A DNA stretch of 64,000 nucleotides from Anisodus tanguticus (Eukaryota > Streptophyta > Magnoliopsida > Solanales > Solanaceae). Below, one piece after another: positions 1 through 11,640 of this stretch. Under the pieces are notes generated by a model. That model did no database searches, had not been told where the DNA came from, and saw only the letters and a program-made list of their open reading frames with translations. Both the position numbers and the translations under genes were made by a program. The stretch spans positions 484,001 to 548,000 of the forward strand of contig CM067541.1 in assembly GCA_034509755.1 (NCBI GenBank). Direction: 5' to 3'. Position 1 is the first letter of the stretch; every line of letters starts with the position of its first letter.

Positions 1-169
1 AAAACCGTGCGGATTTGACCCAAAGCGGATAATATCACACCATATAAAAGTGTCCTGGGGCTTTATTGGCCCAACAATATTATCATCTAAGAAAGAGTAT
101 TAAATTGTTTCTTCTTGAGGAGACGATCCTTTTCCAAACCATTTCTTAATACATCTTTTATTACAACAG

Positions 170-2726
170 GCTGACGATATATCAGGTTTTCATGCCAATA
201 CACACATCCCAATTGTTGTTGGAACTCAACTTCGTTATGAAGTTACTGGAGATCCCCTATACAAGGTAAATTCATTGGATTTTCAAGTTGTTTGACAGGA
301 ATTTTTTATCTTTTTAAGTTATTGAACTTTGTTTGATAGGAAATCGCGACGTACTTTATGGATATTATAAATTCCTCCCACAGCTATGCAACTGGTGGGA
401 CATCAGTAGGTGAGTTCTGGTAAGGGCCAATCCAAGAAATATACTTCTTATATGCACAAAATTAGCTTATTTTTAACATTTTCCCTGATATCTTTCTTCT
501 CCTGTACAATCCCGAGCAGGTCCGATCCAAAGCGGTTGGCAAGCACACTACAAACTGAGAATGTGGAATCGTGTACGACCTATAACATGCTGAAGGTGTG
601 TTATAAGGGACGAGAGGATATGAATTTAATCAATTCATGGAGGATAATTTCTCTCTAGAAACGAAAACTTTTATTGCTTCCTTTTTCAGAGAAATGAGAA
701 AGAAAGAAAGGAGCGACCATATTTCCTTTTTAGTCAGTCTAAAAAAAATACATTTCTATATTTAGTAATAATTTAACTTTAAATTACCCATTTTACCCTT
801 AATAAGATAATTGTTAACCACACAAATATCTATAGCTTATTTTAGACTACAAGTTTCTAAAGTCTTCCTTTCTTTATTAAATTCCTTGCTCAGTCAAACA
901 CCATCACATAAATTAGGACAGAGGGAACATTATTTGTTCATAAGCAAAGGACCAAGTGATGTAAGTGTTCTTTTGATATCTTTGTAGGTTTCTAGACACC
1001 TGTTCAGATGGACCAAAGAAATGGTGTATGCTGATTACTATGAACGTGCGTTAACAAATGGTGTACTCAGCATCCAAAGGGGAGGAGATCCTGGAGTTAT
1101 GATATATATGCTTCCTCTTGCTCGTGGCAGTTCCAAGGCTCGGAGCTACCACAGATGGGGAACACAGTTCAATGACTTTTGGTGCTGCTATGGGACAGGT
1201 GAGTTTACCTAAGATTCGTAAGCTATGAAAACCTGTGATGATTTTAATTTTTGGTTTCCCTTTTGTGTCCTTTACAGGAATTGAATCATTCTCCAAGTTG
1301 GGAGATTCAATATATTACGAAGAGAAAGGGAATCCTCCTGGCCTATACATTATCCAATATATACCTAGTTCTTTTAATTGGAAGTCCAGGCAGGTCTCTG
1401 TAAGTCAGAAAATCGAGCCTGTTGTTTCGTGGGATAATCTCCTCCGAGTGACGATTACAATATCTTCAAATGGGGTAAGCGTTCATTTCTTTTTCTGTAT
1501 CTATAATGCATGTACCTTGAGTGCTCTTTTTACGATGATCTATACATCATATTCTGTATGTTTATTTCTTTCAGCATGCAACTGGTGCATCGTCTATGTT
1601 GAACTTGAGAATACCGATCTGGACACATTCAAATGGCGCAAAGGCAACCTTAAATGGAAATGATTTGTCTCTACCAACACCAGGTTTGATATTTTCTTTC
1701 ATTTGATGCCTTTGTATTATCATCAAATCATTTTCTTTTTACCTAGTTATGGTCTTTCTGTAATAGATCTCTTTTAACGAAAAAGTGTAAGGTATTTCAT
1801 TTCCACTCGCTGATGCAGGTAACTTCCTATCAATCACCAAAACTTGGGGCCAAAGCGACAAAATCACTCTCGAACTACCCATGATTCTTAGAACCGAGGC
1901 TATAAAAGGTACTACTACTTTTATGTGTTTCTAGCACTCTCATCTGTTTTCGTGTATTACGGCTAATAAATTCTTGTGTGATGCTTCAGATGACCGGCCT
2001 GAGTATGCATCCGATCAGGCAATTCTTTATGGTCCATACCTTCTTGCCGGCCATTCTAGTGGTGATTGGGACATCGAAACAAAATCAACCACTGCTCTTA
2101 CGGACTTAATGACTCCCGTTCCAGCCGACTATAATTCTGATTTAGTATCTCTGATGCAACAATCTGGTGACACAACATTTGTTCTGACAAACTCCAATCA
2201 GTCAATTCAAATGGAGAAGTTCCCTGAAGCCGGAACAGATGCCGCTGTTAGCGCTACGTTCAGACTCATTTCACTGGACAAATCATCTTCACAGCATAAA
2301 GATCTCGTCGGAAAACAAGTTATGTTAGAGCTCTTTGATCTCCCTGGAATGTTCATATCTCAGCAAGGGCAAGAACAAAGTCTCGGGGTTGCAGGATCAT
2401 CCGATGAGGGAGGTTCTTTATTCCGTTTGACAGCTGGATTGGACGGGAAAGACGATACAGTTACTCTCGAGTCTGAAGCACAGAAAGGTTGTTACATCTA
2501 TAGTGGTGTGGACTACAAATCAGGTTCAACCGTCAAACTTAGCTGCAATTCGAAGTCCTCGGATGATGGATTCAAACAGGCAGCAAGTTTTAAATTGGGA
2601 AAAGGCATTAGTGAGTATCATCCTATCAGTTTCGTGGCGAAAGGGGCAAAGAGAAACTTTATTTTGTCACCATTGCTTAGCTTTAGAGATGAATCTTATA
2701 CTGTGTATTTCAACATTCAATCATAA
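170..2726 (+). CDS. GH127 (DUF1680) beta-L-arabinofuranosidase-type glycoside hydrolase, 3' part
   Basis: Partial gene: eight exons, with the 5' exons left of the window. Exons by frame and GT-AG sites: 170-265, 340-419, 520-595, 988-1198, 1278-1474, 1575-1683, 1819-1908, 1990-2726 (TAA), giving 531 codons in one frame. Visible motifs include GFHANTHIP, YATGGTS, TENVESCTTYNML and FWCCYGTG. In the bacterial family member HypBA1 a Glu-x-Cys and a Cys-Cys pair bind zinc and supply the nucleophilic Cys; the ESC and WCC here fit those positions (known family chemistry, my alignment from memory). The last ~100 residues (GLDGKDDTVTLES to YTVYFNIQS) resemble the AbfB-like C-terminal domain of plant members. 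Expected role is release of L-arabinofuranose from cell-wall glycans; the plant enzyme's substrate is inferred. A possible AATAAA lies at 2766. Bases 1-169 look like upstream intron with common repeat sequence. Confidence 0.9.
690..930. repeat. Stowaway-like MITE remnant in GH127 intron
   Basis: Intron 3 of the GH127 gene holds a copy of the repeat also seen at 34289-34519: shared text includes tttttagtcagtc, aataatttaactttaaatt and the end ggacagaggga. The left terminal repeat is eroded, so the boundary is approximate. Confidence 0.55.
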
Positions 2727-4206
2727 AGTGGTAGCCAGGGAGAGGTTAGTGTTGCTCCACATGACAATAAAATCAAATATGTGAAAATTGTTTGCCTAGT
2801 ATTTACTCAAGTCTTTGATTTAGAGATATGAGATTTGGTGAATCTCGAGTATTAGAGAATCCATAATTTGTCCTAACAAAAGATTATTGAGTATTTGGAT
2901 GATATTCGATGAGTAAAATCAAACTGGTTTGAAATTGAAACGTAGTTAATTGATTGATTCGTGATGAAAACATGTTCATAGGCTTTTAGGAATAACTTAT
3001 TGGGCTTGTTGAAATCAGTAACTTGGCTAATAACCTTGTGATGACTCATGCTTTGTTGGGAATCAATTTTTTAAATATATATACTCTCGAGTCGTGGAAA
3101 CATGCTCTTGCAAAAATGTGAGGTAAGATTATGAACAATGATACTTTTGCTGTGGTCCGGCCCTTCCCGAACCCCACGCACAGTGTTTTGAAGACAAACC
3201 TGATTCGTCCTTTTATACTCTCGAAACGGAAAGAGTTTTAAAGCTCAAAATACAAGCTGATTATGTTCAATGAAGATAAAGTAATGTTCGAAAGTTTATA
3301 TATGCACTAATCTATCACAACGGGCACTTCTCTTTTTTTTTTTTTTTGAATTAGCAAGAGCCATGAGAAGACGCACCGAATTCACATCAATAAGAATACA
3401 AATGAAATTTGAATTGCATACGGAAACAACACGAACCACTTCTAAAGGGTACGTAAGCTTATCACAAAATATATTTTGATGCTAATACTTGACCCGTCAG
3501 ATGTCAATAGTTCAATTCATACGAAACATTGCCTTATACAATTTACAATTACTACATTTTATAAGTCCCATTTGGCAACTAAGATGTAAATGCACTTTTC
3601 GCAATCTTAAACCTCGCACTAAGATTGTCAACGCTGGAACCTACGACTACACCGCCACCCCTACACCTCCCCCAGTACAGGACTCTCGCTATTATAGCCC
3701 CCCCCCCTACCCCCGTCAAAAATGCTGCTTGAATTAACAATAGCAATTTTTGGCCGTGAAGTGACAGTCATTTCTTGATCTACAGTAGTTTTCGTAGTCT
3801 TGCAAAGTACCCAGTATCAAGTTCTTGTGATTTGTGGTAAGTAATCTTAATCTTGACGGTGCTATACATTTTTGAAGTAATTTTTTTTTGTATTTTAAGC
3901 TTGTGGGTATTGTTAATTTCTGTTTATTTGATTAATTGGGTTCCTTTTTCATAGATTTTAAGGTTGTTGTAAGGTGGGGTTGGGGGACTTTCGTTGACTT
4001 ATTGAGAGGTTGGTAGCAAAGATGCGATCTTTATCATTTTTACTTCTTTAAAAGATAAATTTGTTTAGCATTGGAATGAAAAAGCTCCACATGATTCATA
4101 TAGCTCAATTGATTGATATTGATAAGACTTGACAACAAACAATTGTTTCTTGCTTCTAACATGATGCTGGAAATGGGAATGGGGGTTAGATTCTTGTTAA
4201 GAGTAT
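2727..4206. other. Intergenic, GH127 3' flank
   Basis: No supported gene. It holds a degraded SINE piece (3100-3185), a 13-T run near 3334 and, at 3640-3720, a C-rich stretch ending in a run of nine C. A short segment around 3740-3836 followed by GTAAGT (3837) could be a 5' leader exon for the transporter gene at 6259, but only a transcript could show that. Confidence 0.5.
3100..3185 (+). repeat. Degraded Au-like SINE fragment
   Basis: The text around tgcaaaaatgtgaggtaaga and gtggtccggcccttcccg matches the middle and 3' part of the fuller SINE at 42196-42374. The tRNA-like head and the 3' end are missing. Confidence 0.6.
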
Positions 4207-4214
4207 CCCACATT

Positions 4215-4397
4215 CAGGGGCGGAGCCAGTTAGGGTGAGGGGTTTCACCTTTCGGTAGAAAATTACACTTTATGTACAAGGTTAAAATATTTTTTTAGGT
4301 ATGTATAATAGATGTTGAATCCCCTTTATTGGCTTCTTCGCATATTTACTTAATCAGTTTTTGAACCCCTTAGTTGATAATCTTGGCTCCGCCACTG
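4215..4397. mobile_element. hAT-type MITE with exact 8-bp target duplication
   Basis: A 183 bp element starts CAGGGGCGGAGCCAG and ends TTGGCTCCGCCACTG, an inverted terminal repeat of about 15 bp. It is flanked on both sides by CCCACATT (4207-4214 and 4398-4405). An 8-bp target duplication is the hallmark of the hAT superfamily. It has no coding capacity, so it is non-autonomous. Confidence 0.88.
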
Positions 4398-4405
4398 CCC
4401 ACATT

Positions 4406-4946
4406 AGTTGAAGGAATGTGGTGTTTGCGATCCTTAACTCATGAGCTAAATTTAGAGTTGAGTTAAACTCAGCCGATTCCCGACATAGACTATATATTTT
4501 CTCATCCAAATAGCTGCAAGACCAAGACGGGGTACAAAAAACCGAAAGCCCTTCTTTTATATAAGTTCCTTCCAGATACATGGCTTACAAAAAAGGGTTC
4601 TAAATAAGAAACCCTTTGAGGGTTTCCCGATAGAAAGATTACTCTCCTACTAAGAAGGATGTTCACTTCTTAAAATATCCTATATACGTTGGCGGGAATA
4701 GGGGAAGGGGTCAGATTTATATCGAGAGTAATAGGGAATTCGGGATAAAAGTATATATACTTTTTGTTACACACGTACAAAGAACTCGTTGAGACCTCGC
4801 TACTGGGGGGTGCTCCGCCGGACTATCTTTCCTAACTGGAACGGTCCAGAGCCAAGCCCATCTGTGTTGTTGTGTTTCACAATACTGGGCTACTATATCA
4901 AGTAAAGGGCATGCGAGGGATGTGAAAGTGTCTCACATTGGCTGAA
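4406..4946. other. Spacer between two hAT MITEs
   Basis: About 540 bases with no supported gene; short ORFs on the minus strand lack recognisable domains. The text near 4800-4860 (tgctccgccggactatc) is somewhat GC-richer than its surroundings, but nothing identifiable was seen. Confidence 0.4.
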
Positions 4947-4954
4947 GGAATGAT

Positions 4955-5132
4955 CAGGGGCAGAGCCAAGTGGGAGCAATCCGAACCCCCTTCGGCGGAA
5001 AATTACACTGAATATTTAAGGTTAAAATATTTTTTATCTATATATAATAGATGTTGAATCCCTTTAGTTTCTTCGTACATGTACTTCTTCATATTTTGAA
5101 CCCCCTTAGTGAAAATTTTGGCTCCGCCACTG
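4955..5132. mobile_element. hAT-type MITE, second copy of the same family
   Basis: A 178 bp element, CAGGGGCAGAGCCAAG to TTTGGCTCCGCCACTG, closely related along its length to 4215-4397 (shared gaaaattacact, ggttaaaatatttttt, ataatagatgttgaatcc). Flanks are GGAATGAT (4947-4954) and GGAATTAT (5133-5140), 7 of 8 matching, as expected for an old hAT target duplication. Confidence 0.85.
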
Positions 5133-5140
5133 GGAATTAT

Positions 5141-6258
5141 ATTTTGTCTCACTATATGATCTTTGGACAATACTTACATGATAAGCTGACTTTTGGTATT
5201 GAGTTAGGCTTGAGGTTCATTTTTCTTTACAATTTTGAGCTGGTTGGGTTTAGAACTATGTGTTTTAATTGGGAGAATTAAGAATGGTTTGAAGTTTTGA
5301 ATCCATGGCATCTCTTTCTTAACATTTTTGGAAACAAGTGGGTCATCTGAGCAACCATAAAAGAATTCCTTAACAGCTGGATGTTCTTCAACTGAAACAA
5401 GAAGCTGAAACTTACATGGAAGACGAACCATGGCTGTGTAGTTTGGATTATCTCGAGGGAAATGAATTTGAGGTGTTTTGAATGGCAAAACTATTTCCAG
5501 CCAGATGTTGAAGTTTAAATATTTAAGTAACTCCACTACATGGTGTAATTTTGTGGAGATGTATGATGAAGGAATTTGGTAGATTTTATATACTAACGGC
5601 AATATGAATAAACCCTTTACTTGATTTTTAAAAAGAGGGCTTGAAGTTTTGAGTAGGAAAATTAAAAATTGGAGAAACTTAAAGGTCTAATTTGGTGATA
5701 AATCAAAGCGGTCTCTAACAATGCTAAAGATATGATTAAATGACTTTTAGATTAGCAGATGTGACTTTTTGTAGTAGTTATCTTCTTGTGACAGTCAATT
5801 CTCTGTGACACCCTACTATAAAGTGATCAAATCTGCTTCTATCCATTAGTTATATGGGAAATTTTGTAAGGCTCTGAAGCTTCCGTTGAAAGGCTTCTTA
5901 AAATAATTAGCATCATTCAGAACCCTGTCAACTGTTAGTAATATCTGAACAATGTCGTCTTAGATTCTTGGATTTGAAATCTAAATTTTGCAGTAAAAGT
6001 TATTTTCTTGAAGTGATATTGTTGAGTTAATGCAAGACATAAGTTGTACAATTTGTTTTCAGTTGCATTTGTGTGATTTACCACAACTTTTTGATTTCTA
6101 TGTTAGATTTACTAAAATCATGAGCTGAATGTTTTGATCTGACTGTTTCTTTCTGTCTATTATTTTCAAGCCTGCTAAACAACATCACTGTTTAGTGGTT
6201 ACTTCAACAGAAATTCAATCTATCTAGTGCATGGCTTGCATTTACAAACCAGCAAATA
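5141..6258. other. Upstream region of the PHT4-type transporter
   Basis: No gene seen. About 5155-5240 resembles a repeat fragment (ttgagttaggcttgaggttcat) also visible at 38050-38080. Immediately before the ATG the text tttacaaaccag|caaata looks like a splice acceptor, so the transporter may have a spliced 5' leader whose first exon lies upstream. This is inference. Confidence 0.4.
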
Positions 6259-7575
6259 ATGGGAAGCAGTCGATTTCCAAAGCGCTATTTAATTGTATTT
6301 TTGACCTTCATCTGCACCTCGGTCTGCTACATAGAGCGGGTGGGTTTCTCTATTGCGTATACTGCTGCTGCTGATGCTGCAGGAGTAAATCAGAGTAGCA
6401 AAGGGGTAATTCTGTCAACATTTTACTATGGATATGCATGCTCACAAGTACCTGGTGGTTGGGCAGCTCAAAAAATCGGTGGACGGCGTGTCCTCCTCCT
6501 TTCTTTTCTCTTATGGTCTTTGACGTGTGCTTTCGTACCACTCGACCCAAACCGAACGGCAGTCCTGGTAATAGCCCGCTTGCTCGTCGGTGTGGCCCAA
6601 GGTTTCATTTTTCCGTCCATCCACACCGTCCTTGCACAGTGGGTCCCGCCGCATGAAAGATCAAGATCTGTTTCCTTTACAACTTCCGGTATGTACTTAG
6701 GTGCAGCTATGGGAATGCTTATGCTTCCTAGTCTGGTGAAGTATCGGGGCCCGCAATCTGTGTTTCTTGCTGAAGCGGCTTTAGGTGCAATGTGGTCCTT
6801 ACTCTGGCTCAGTTACGCAACTGATCCACCTCGTTCCGAGCATCCAAAAGCAACTGCCTCGGGATTCGGGGAATCCCTGCTGCCCCTCAAAGGGAGTTCA
6901 AAATTAAAAGTAGATTCCACCAAAACTTCAACAATCCCTTGGAAACGAATTGTCACGAGTTTACCGGTTTGGGCAATTGTTGTGAATAATTTCACTTTTC
7001 ATTATGCTCTTTACGTGCTCATGAACTGGCTTCCGACATACTTCGAATTGGGTCTCGGGATCAGCCTTCAAGAAATGGGTTCTTCAAAAATGATGCCCTA
7101 CTTAAACATGTTTATATTCTCAAATATCGGCGGAGTAATAGCAGATCACTTTGTTACGAGGAGAATATTGTCTATAACTAAAACCAGAAAACTTTTAAAC
7201 ACTGTGGGTTTCATCGTAGCTTCTCTTGCACTGATGGCGCTTCCTTACTTTAGAACATCTGGCGGGGCCCTGTTCTGTTCCTCCGTAGCTCTTGGTTTTT
7301 TGGCTTTAGGAAGAGCAGGGTTTGCGGTTAATCACATGGATATTGCTCCGAGGTATGCCGGAATTATTATGGGAGTTTCGAATACAGCTGGTACACTAGC
7401 TGGCATTGTTGGAGTTGATCTCACTGGTCGACTACTGGAAGCTGCTAAAGACGCACAGTTGGATCTTACTAGTCCGGAAAGCTGGACATCAGTGTTCTCC
7501 ATTCCGGGGTTGCTCTGTATTTTCAGTTCTTTCGTTTTTCTAGTACTGTCAACCGGGGAGAGAATTTTCGACTAA
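6259..7575 (+). CDS. PHT4;6: Probable anion (phosphate) transporter, PHT4;6/ANTR5-like, MFS
   Basis: A single uninterrupted 438-residue ORF. It reads as a major facilitator superfamily protein of the SLC17/PHT4 type: an N-terminal FPKRYLIVFLTFICTSVCYI helix, then FYYGYACSQVPGG and GGRRVLLLSFLLWS (the loop 2-3 signature region), FIFPSIHTVLAQWVPPHERS, a central hydrophilic loop around residues 190-230, and the C-terminal half with LNWLPTYFELG-type text (here MNWLPTYFELG) and MDIAPRYAGIIMG. About 12 membrane spans fit. There is no obvious plastid transit extension, unlike most PHT4 members; Arabidopsis PHT4;6 is the short, Golgi-located member, and the length and lack of introns agree. Expected role is phosphate export from the Golgi lumen (family knowledge). 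The start is the first ATG and gives the normal family N-terminus. The exact paralogue is inferred. Confidence 0.9.
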   Translation: MGSSRFPKRYLIVFLTFICTSVCYIERVGFSIAYTAAADAAGVNQSSKGVILSTFYYGYACSQVPGGWAAQKIGGRRVLLLSFLLWSLTCAFVPLDPNRTAVLVIARLLVGVAQGFIFPSIHTVLAQWVPPHERSRSVSFTTSGMYLGAAMGMLMLPSLVKYRGPQSVFLAEAALGAMWSLLWLSYATDPPRSEHPKATASGFGESLLPLKGSSKLKVDSTKTSTIPWKRIVTSLPVWAIVVNNFTFHYALYVLMNWLPTYFELGLGISLQEMGSSKMMPYLNMFIFSNIGGVIADHFVTRRILSITKTRKLLNTVGFIVASLALMALPYFRTSGGALFCSSVALGFLALGRAGFAVNHMDIAPRYAGIIMGVSNTAGTLAGIVGVDLTGRLLEAAKDAQLDLTSPESWTSVFSIPGLLCIFSSFVFLVLSTGERIFD

Positions 7576-8751
7576 GGGTTTGTGCAGGTTTATCTTTCTT
7601 ATTCTTGGAAGAAGTACGCGGAGGAAGTATAACATAGTCTAGGAATTGCAGTTCAAATTCGAATGTTGTCGGAAATAGTAAGTAGCTATTGAGGTCATTC
7701 TTACATTTTTAATCTGATTTCTTTGAAGCCTGCTGATTGCTGAAAGGTTCTATCTGCATACATTTGTAGCTTAATCGATTGATTCTTCAATATTTTCGTG
7801 CTGTGGTTCTTGGCTAAGCTGTTGCCATTACATATATTGGTTGGTTATTAATAAATGTAATGTGCATCCTATTTAATGTCAGGCAATGCAAATGTCATAA
7901 AGTATTTCATGTTACTATAGTTGCCAAAATAAAATGCTCAGCTACTTTCATTTTTTATTTTGGTGGTGTAATATTAAATTTGTATCAGTAGTTGATGAAT
8001 TGAGCTCCTTTTTGACACAAAATTATTGTTCTGTACTTTGCACAAGTGTAATTTTCCTTCTTGAACTACATATTCCTTTTTTTCTCTGTCATTTGTGCCT
8101 TATGTTTTGGCTAATTCTAATATTGATATGATTATGCCTAAGGGACCAACTCAATGACAAAGGCCCAAAGATGCTTGCTAAGGTAAAAAATTCATAGATA
8201 CCCTATTTGGGCATCAATATTTAATTTGAACCCAGTTTTTTAAAAAAGTTGCAGATCTCTCCCTTCGGAACAAACTTCAGACATGCAGTATCTGAATTTA
8301 GTCTGGACAAAGCCTGATTGTCTGAAGTTAAATATGACTAAAGTTTCGGTATTTCAGCCTGAAGTTCAAGCAAAATTGTTAAAGTTCAGTCATATATGCA
8401 TGAAGTCAAATAAAAATGACTGAATTCAGCCATATGGCTTAATTTCATGGGAAAATGCTTGAACTTCAGCCATATGAAACTTCAGATAAAATGTCAAGCT
8501 TAATTTTAGGCACCGCATGTCTGAAGTGCGTAGACTTGTAATTTTTTCGTACTGCGAGTATCGCTTAAATGATGGTTCCAAAATCGGGTATATGTGCACT
8601 TTAACCCTTAGTAACTTTTGGTTTTGTGTAACAAGTCCAATTTGTAGAGCTTAAGCTTGGGAAGCCCATTATTAGATAATAAGCCCATTCTACTGTGGCT
8701 ACAGTGTCAACTATCTTTATGTCTCTTACTCCATCCGTTTTAAGCTTTGTC
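7576..8751. other. Intergenic with a TTCAG/CTGAA-rich block
   Basis: 3' flank of the transporter. No gene is supported; the 65-codon ORF at 7934 is a low-complexity hydrophobic frame without a known domain. From 8255 to 8530 the words cttcag, ctgaa and ttcagccata recur on both strands many times, giving many short inverted pairs. It looks like a decayed, internally repeated element; its family was not recognised. Confidence 0.45.
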
Positions 8752-8874
8752 TTGAGCCGATGGTCTCTCGGAAACAACCGCTCTACCTACCAAGTTAGAG
8801 GTAAGGTCTATGTACACTCTACCCTCTCCAGACTCCACATTGTGGGATTTCACTGGGTATGTTGTTGTTGTTGT
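8752..8874 (+). mobile_element. TS-type SINE, 5'-truncated
   Basis: The text gagccgatggtctctcgga, ggtaaggtctatgtacact, ccagactccaca and tgtgggatttcactgggtat, ending in TTG repeats (8862-8874), is the 3' body and (TTG)n tail of the TS SINE family described in tobacco and relatives. The tRNA-like head is absent. It abuts a MITE fragment on the right. Confidence 0.78.
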
Positions 8875-8875
8875 A

Positions 8876-9070
8876 CTCCATCCATTTTAAAATGATTGTC
8901 TGGTTTTGACTTGACACGGAATTTAAAAAAGTAAAGAAGACTTTTGAATCTTGTGGTCTTAAATTAAAGATGTGTTAAATGTATTAAAATACTCTTTAAT
9001 CTTGTGGTCTTAAATATACCATGTGAAAAGTTGAAATTAAAGAGTTGTCAAAAAAGGAAAGATGTTTTTC
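8876..9070. repeat. Stowaway-like MITE fragment
   Basis: Starts tactccatccattttaaaatg directly after the SINE tail and runs in parallel with 24720-24966 (ctggttttgacttgacacgg, cttgtggtcttaaa, gtgaaaagttgaaattaaag). The right terminal repeat is lost. Confidence 0.65.
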
Positions 9071-9514
9071 TATACATAGAAAGCAAATTGATTTGGTGGG
9101 GATAAATTCCAAAAGTAGAAAGATCTTTGCTTTATTGATTTTGGGACAAATTTGGAAAGAGATTTGTCTCTTTAATTGCTGGCCATTACATTTGAATTTT
9201 GACTCAAGCAATATGCAATATACTATCAATGCTTTGTCCCATAAGAACTTAAAAAAACAGAAATAAGAAAGATGTGAATCACAAATTTTATTATATTTAA
9301 GGAAAAGAGGATTCATAAGATGAAAGGAATTCTAGAGTAAATCTCAAAAATAATGAAAGAGATTAATTTAAAAAATAATAATTAAAAAGCTACTCTCTTT
9401 CGTCTCAATCTGTTTGACAATCTTCTTTTTTGTAGTCCAAATAGATCAACACTTTTTCTTGATGATGGTGGTATGGGGCCAGCCTTCACGAAATTTGATT
9501 ATTTTATTCAGTAT

Positions 9515-9845
9515 AGTCAGACATCTCTATAACAACATCTTTATATAACAACTCCTCATTATAATAGTTTTAAAAAATTCGAAATCGATTTTTTACGTTA
9601 TATTTTACAACTCTATACCGGTTTTTTTATCATAACAGTAACAGTCATCTTCATAACTGTACATTCTTTGTAAAATTACCCCCATCTTCTTTTTTCGAAA
9701 ATATAATACTCAATCATCTTCGTAGAAATAGAATTTCTAAGACTAACAATAATGGGTCTAGAAATTTTGACTTATAACAGCAACAACCGGCGGCTATAGC
9801 AGTAAAAAAATCTCGAAACCAATGATGTTATAGAGAAGTTTGATT
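9515..9845. repeat. MITE with TCAGACxTCTCTATAACA ends
   Basis: Left end agtcagacatctctataaca; right end atgttatagagaagtttgat, which reads back as atcaaacttctctataacat. The same terminal motif bounds the shorter element at 20436-20603 inside the bHLH gene. Superfamily not assigned; the target duplication is not clear. Confidence 0.65.
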
Positions 9846-11640
9846 GTTACCTCCCACCAGTACAGATACGTAAGAACGAGTCTGAAAGAGTCTTCTTCAA
9901 TGCTTTCATCAGAAGGTCGACCGTTGTCTTTTCTGTCGAGGTTGCTTGCAAGGAGTCGACACTCTGAGATGTCAATAGAGAGAGCAGAAAAGCGGCAGTT
10001 CAATCTTGTGGTGTATTCGTTTGTAGTGAGTAGGGCCTCTTTCTCGTTGATCAGTTCGCCTCCGCTCTATTGAAAAGGAGGAATTCCTACGGCGGTTTTG
10101 TCAACGAACGCGTCTCGGGCTGGTGTAATTCTATCTACTAAAATTTTTACAGATCCAAAGACATCCCTAATAATTTCACATCCGTTGAAATTTGAATCTT
10201 AAATCAACACTTCACTACATTTAAAAACTAACTTTTACATTAGCTTTTCCCGTTAAGATGACTTATCATAGATCTCACAGTATACAAAGTAGTATTGCTT
10301 AGGTACAAGTGTTTCTTTGATATTTTCACTCATATATTTAGTTTGTGTCAAAAGCCTTGAAGTAAAAAGTTTTTTTTTTTTGTTTTACTTTTGGTTTCAG
10401 GTGAAACATGTTGTGGGTTGTAAATTATTCTTTAAAAGGTTTTTTATTTTAAAAGATAACTTTATCGTTAAAAAACAAAACTGCAATTTTCAGTTTTTTT
10501 TGAAAAGTCAAAATATATGTGAACCTTATAAAGATCTTATTCACAAAATTATTACTCCTAATTCCTATACAGAAATTTGTGACGTTCCATCACGTCTTTT
10601 GGAGATTTTAATATTGATAGGAACCTCACACAACTTACTTTAATGTCTCCTTGCTATTTTAGACGGTGTTAACTAGCCGTTTCTTTTAGTCATTCTATGT
10701 CTAGAATTACTATCCAATTAATACGAATTCGTGCCATAAATAACAAAGGAAAATCCATTACAAAGCTCGAATTCAAGCTTTAGATTAAGAATGGAGAAAT
10801 CTCAACCATTACACCATATACTCCTTGCGATTTTCTACACATTTGATAATTAACTTCGATTTTTAGTAGCTAAGGTCTGGTAGTCAATGAAGTGGTTGAA
10901 AATTATGAGTATTCAAATTCAGATTCTAGTGAAGGCAACAACACTATGTCATTTATATCGTCTGTACAAGCCTCAATGAACAGAGTTATTTGATATCTGT
11001 GTTGGTGAGAGGTGACAAGAGTCCCTCGTGTGAAATTAATTAAGAACACTTCGTTTTTAGTTTTGGGAATTAGGCAGTCATGATAGTATTTTAAATTTCC
11101 ATCTCACTCTTATTTCATGAGACGTCTTTTTATAACAAACTCTCCACGTAGGTGTTTTAAGTGAAATATTTTCAAGAAATTGTTTATCAAACACATTTAT
11201 TTATTTATTTATTTAAATAAAGTCTTCATCTTCCGCCGACCAATCCTTTCTAATTCACATTTTTATTGAAAATATTTTCTTAAAATTTTCATTAATTTAG
11301 TGACATTCCTAACAAAATAAAAGGCACAGCTATTACTTTGATTAACATATAAATTTAATTTCAACGTATATACCCTACATATGATAATTAACATGACCCA
11401 TGATCAGTGCACTCTTATTTCTCTCTTTTTATTTAGCTTCAATTGCACTCTTATTTCTCTCTTTTTATTTAGCTTCAATCATAGATGTAGGTTCACAAGA
11501 TTTGATTTGTAATTGGATAATCGGCAGCAGTTGCTTCTTGGTGACAAAATATTAAAGTTTGTTGTTTGTTGTTTTTCTAATTATTTTTGAGGATTCCTCT
11601 ACTAGATTCAAGAAAAATAAACTGGAAAAATATATAAAAA
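9846..11640. other. Gene-free AT-rich spacer
   Basis: No supported gene; short ORFs here lack family features. It contains a (TTTA)n tetranucleotide run near 11198-11215 and a perfect 36-bp tandem duplication at 11408-11479. Nothing else was recognised. Confidence 0.5.
11408..11479 (+). repeat. Perfect 36-bp tandem duplication
   Basis: Units 11408-11443 and 11444-11479 are identical, each beginning tgcactcttatttctctc and ending ttagcttcaat. A simple recent local duplication. Confidence 0.95.
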
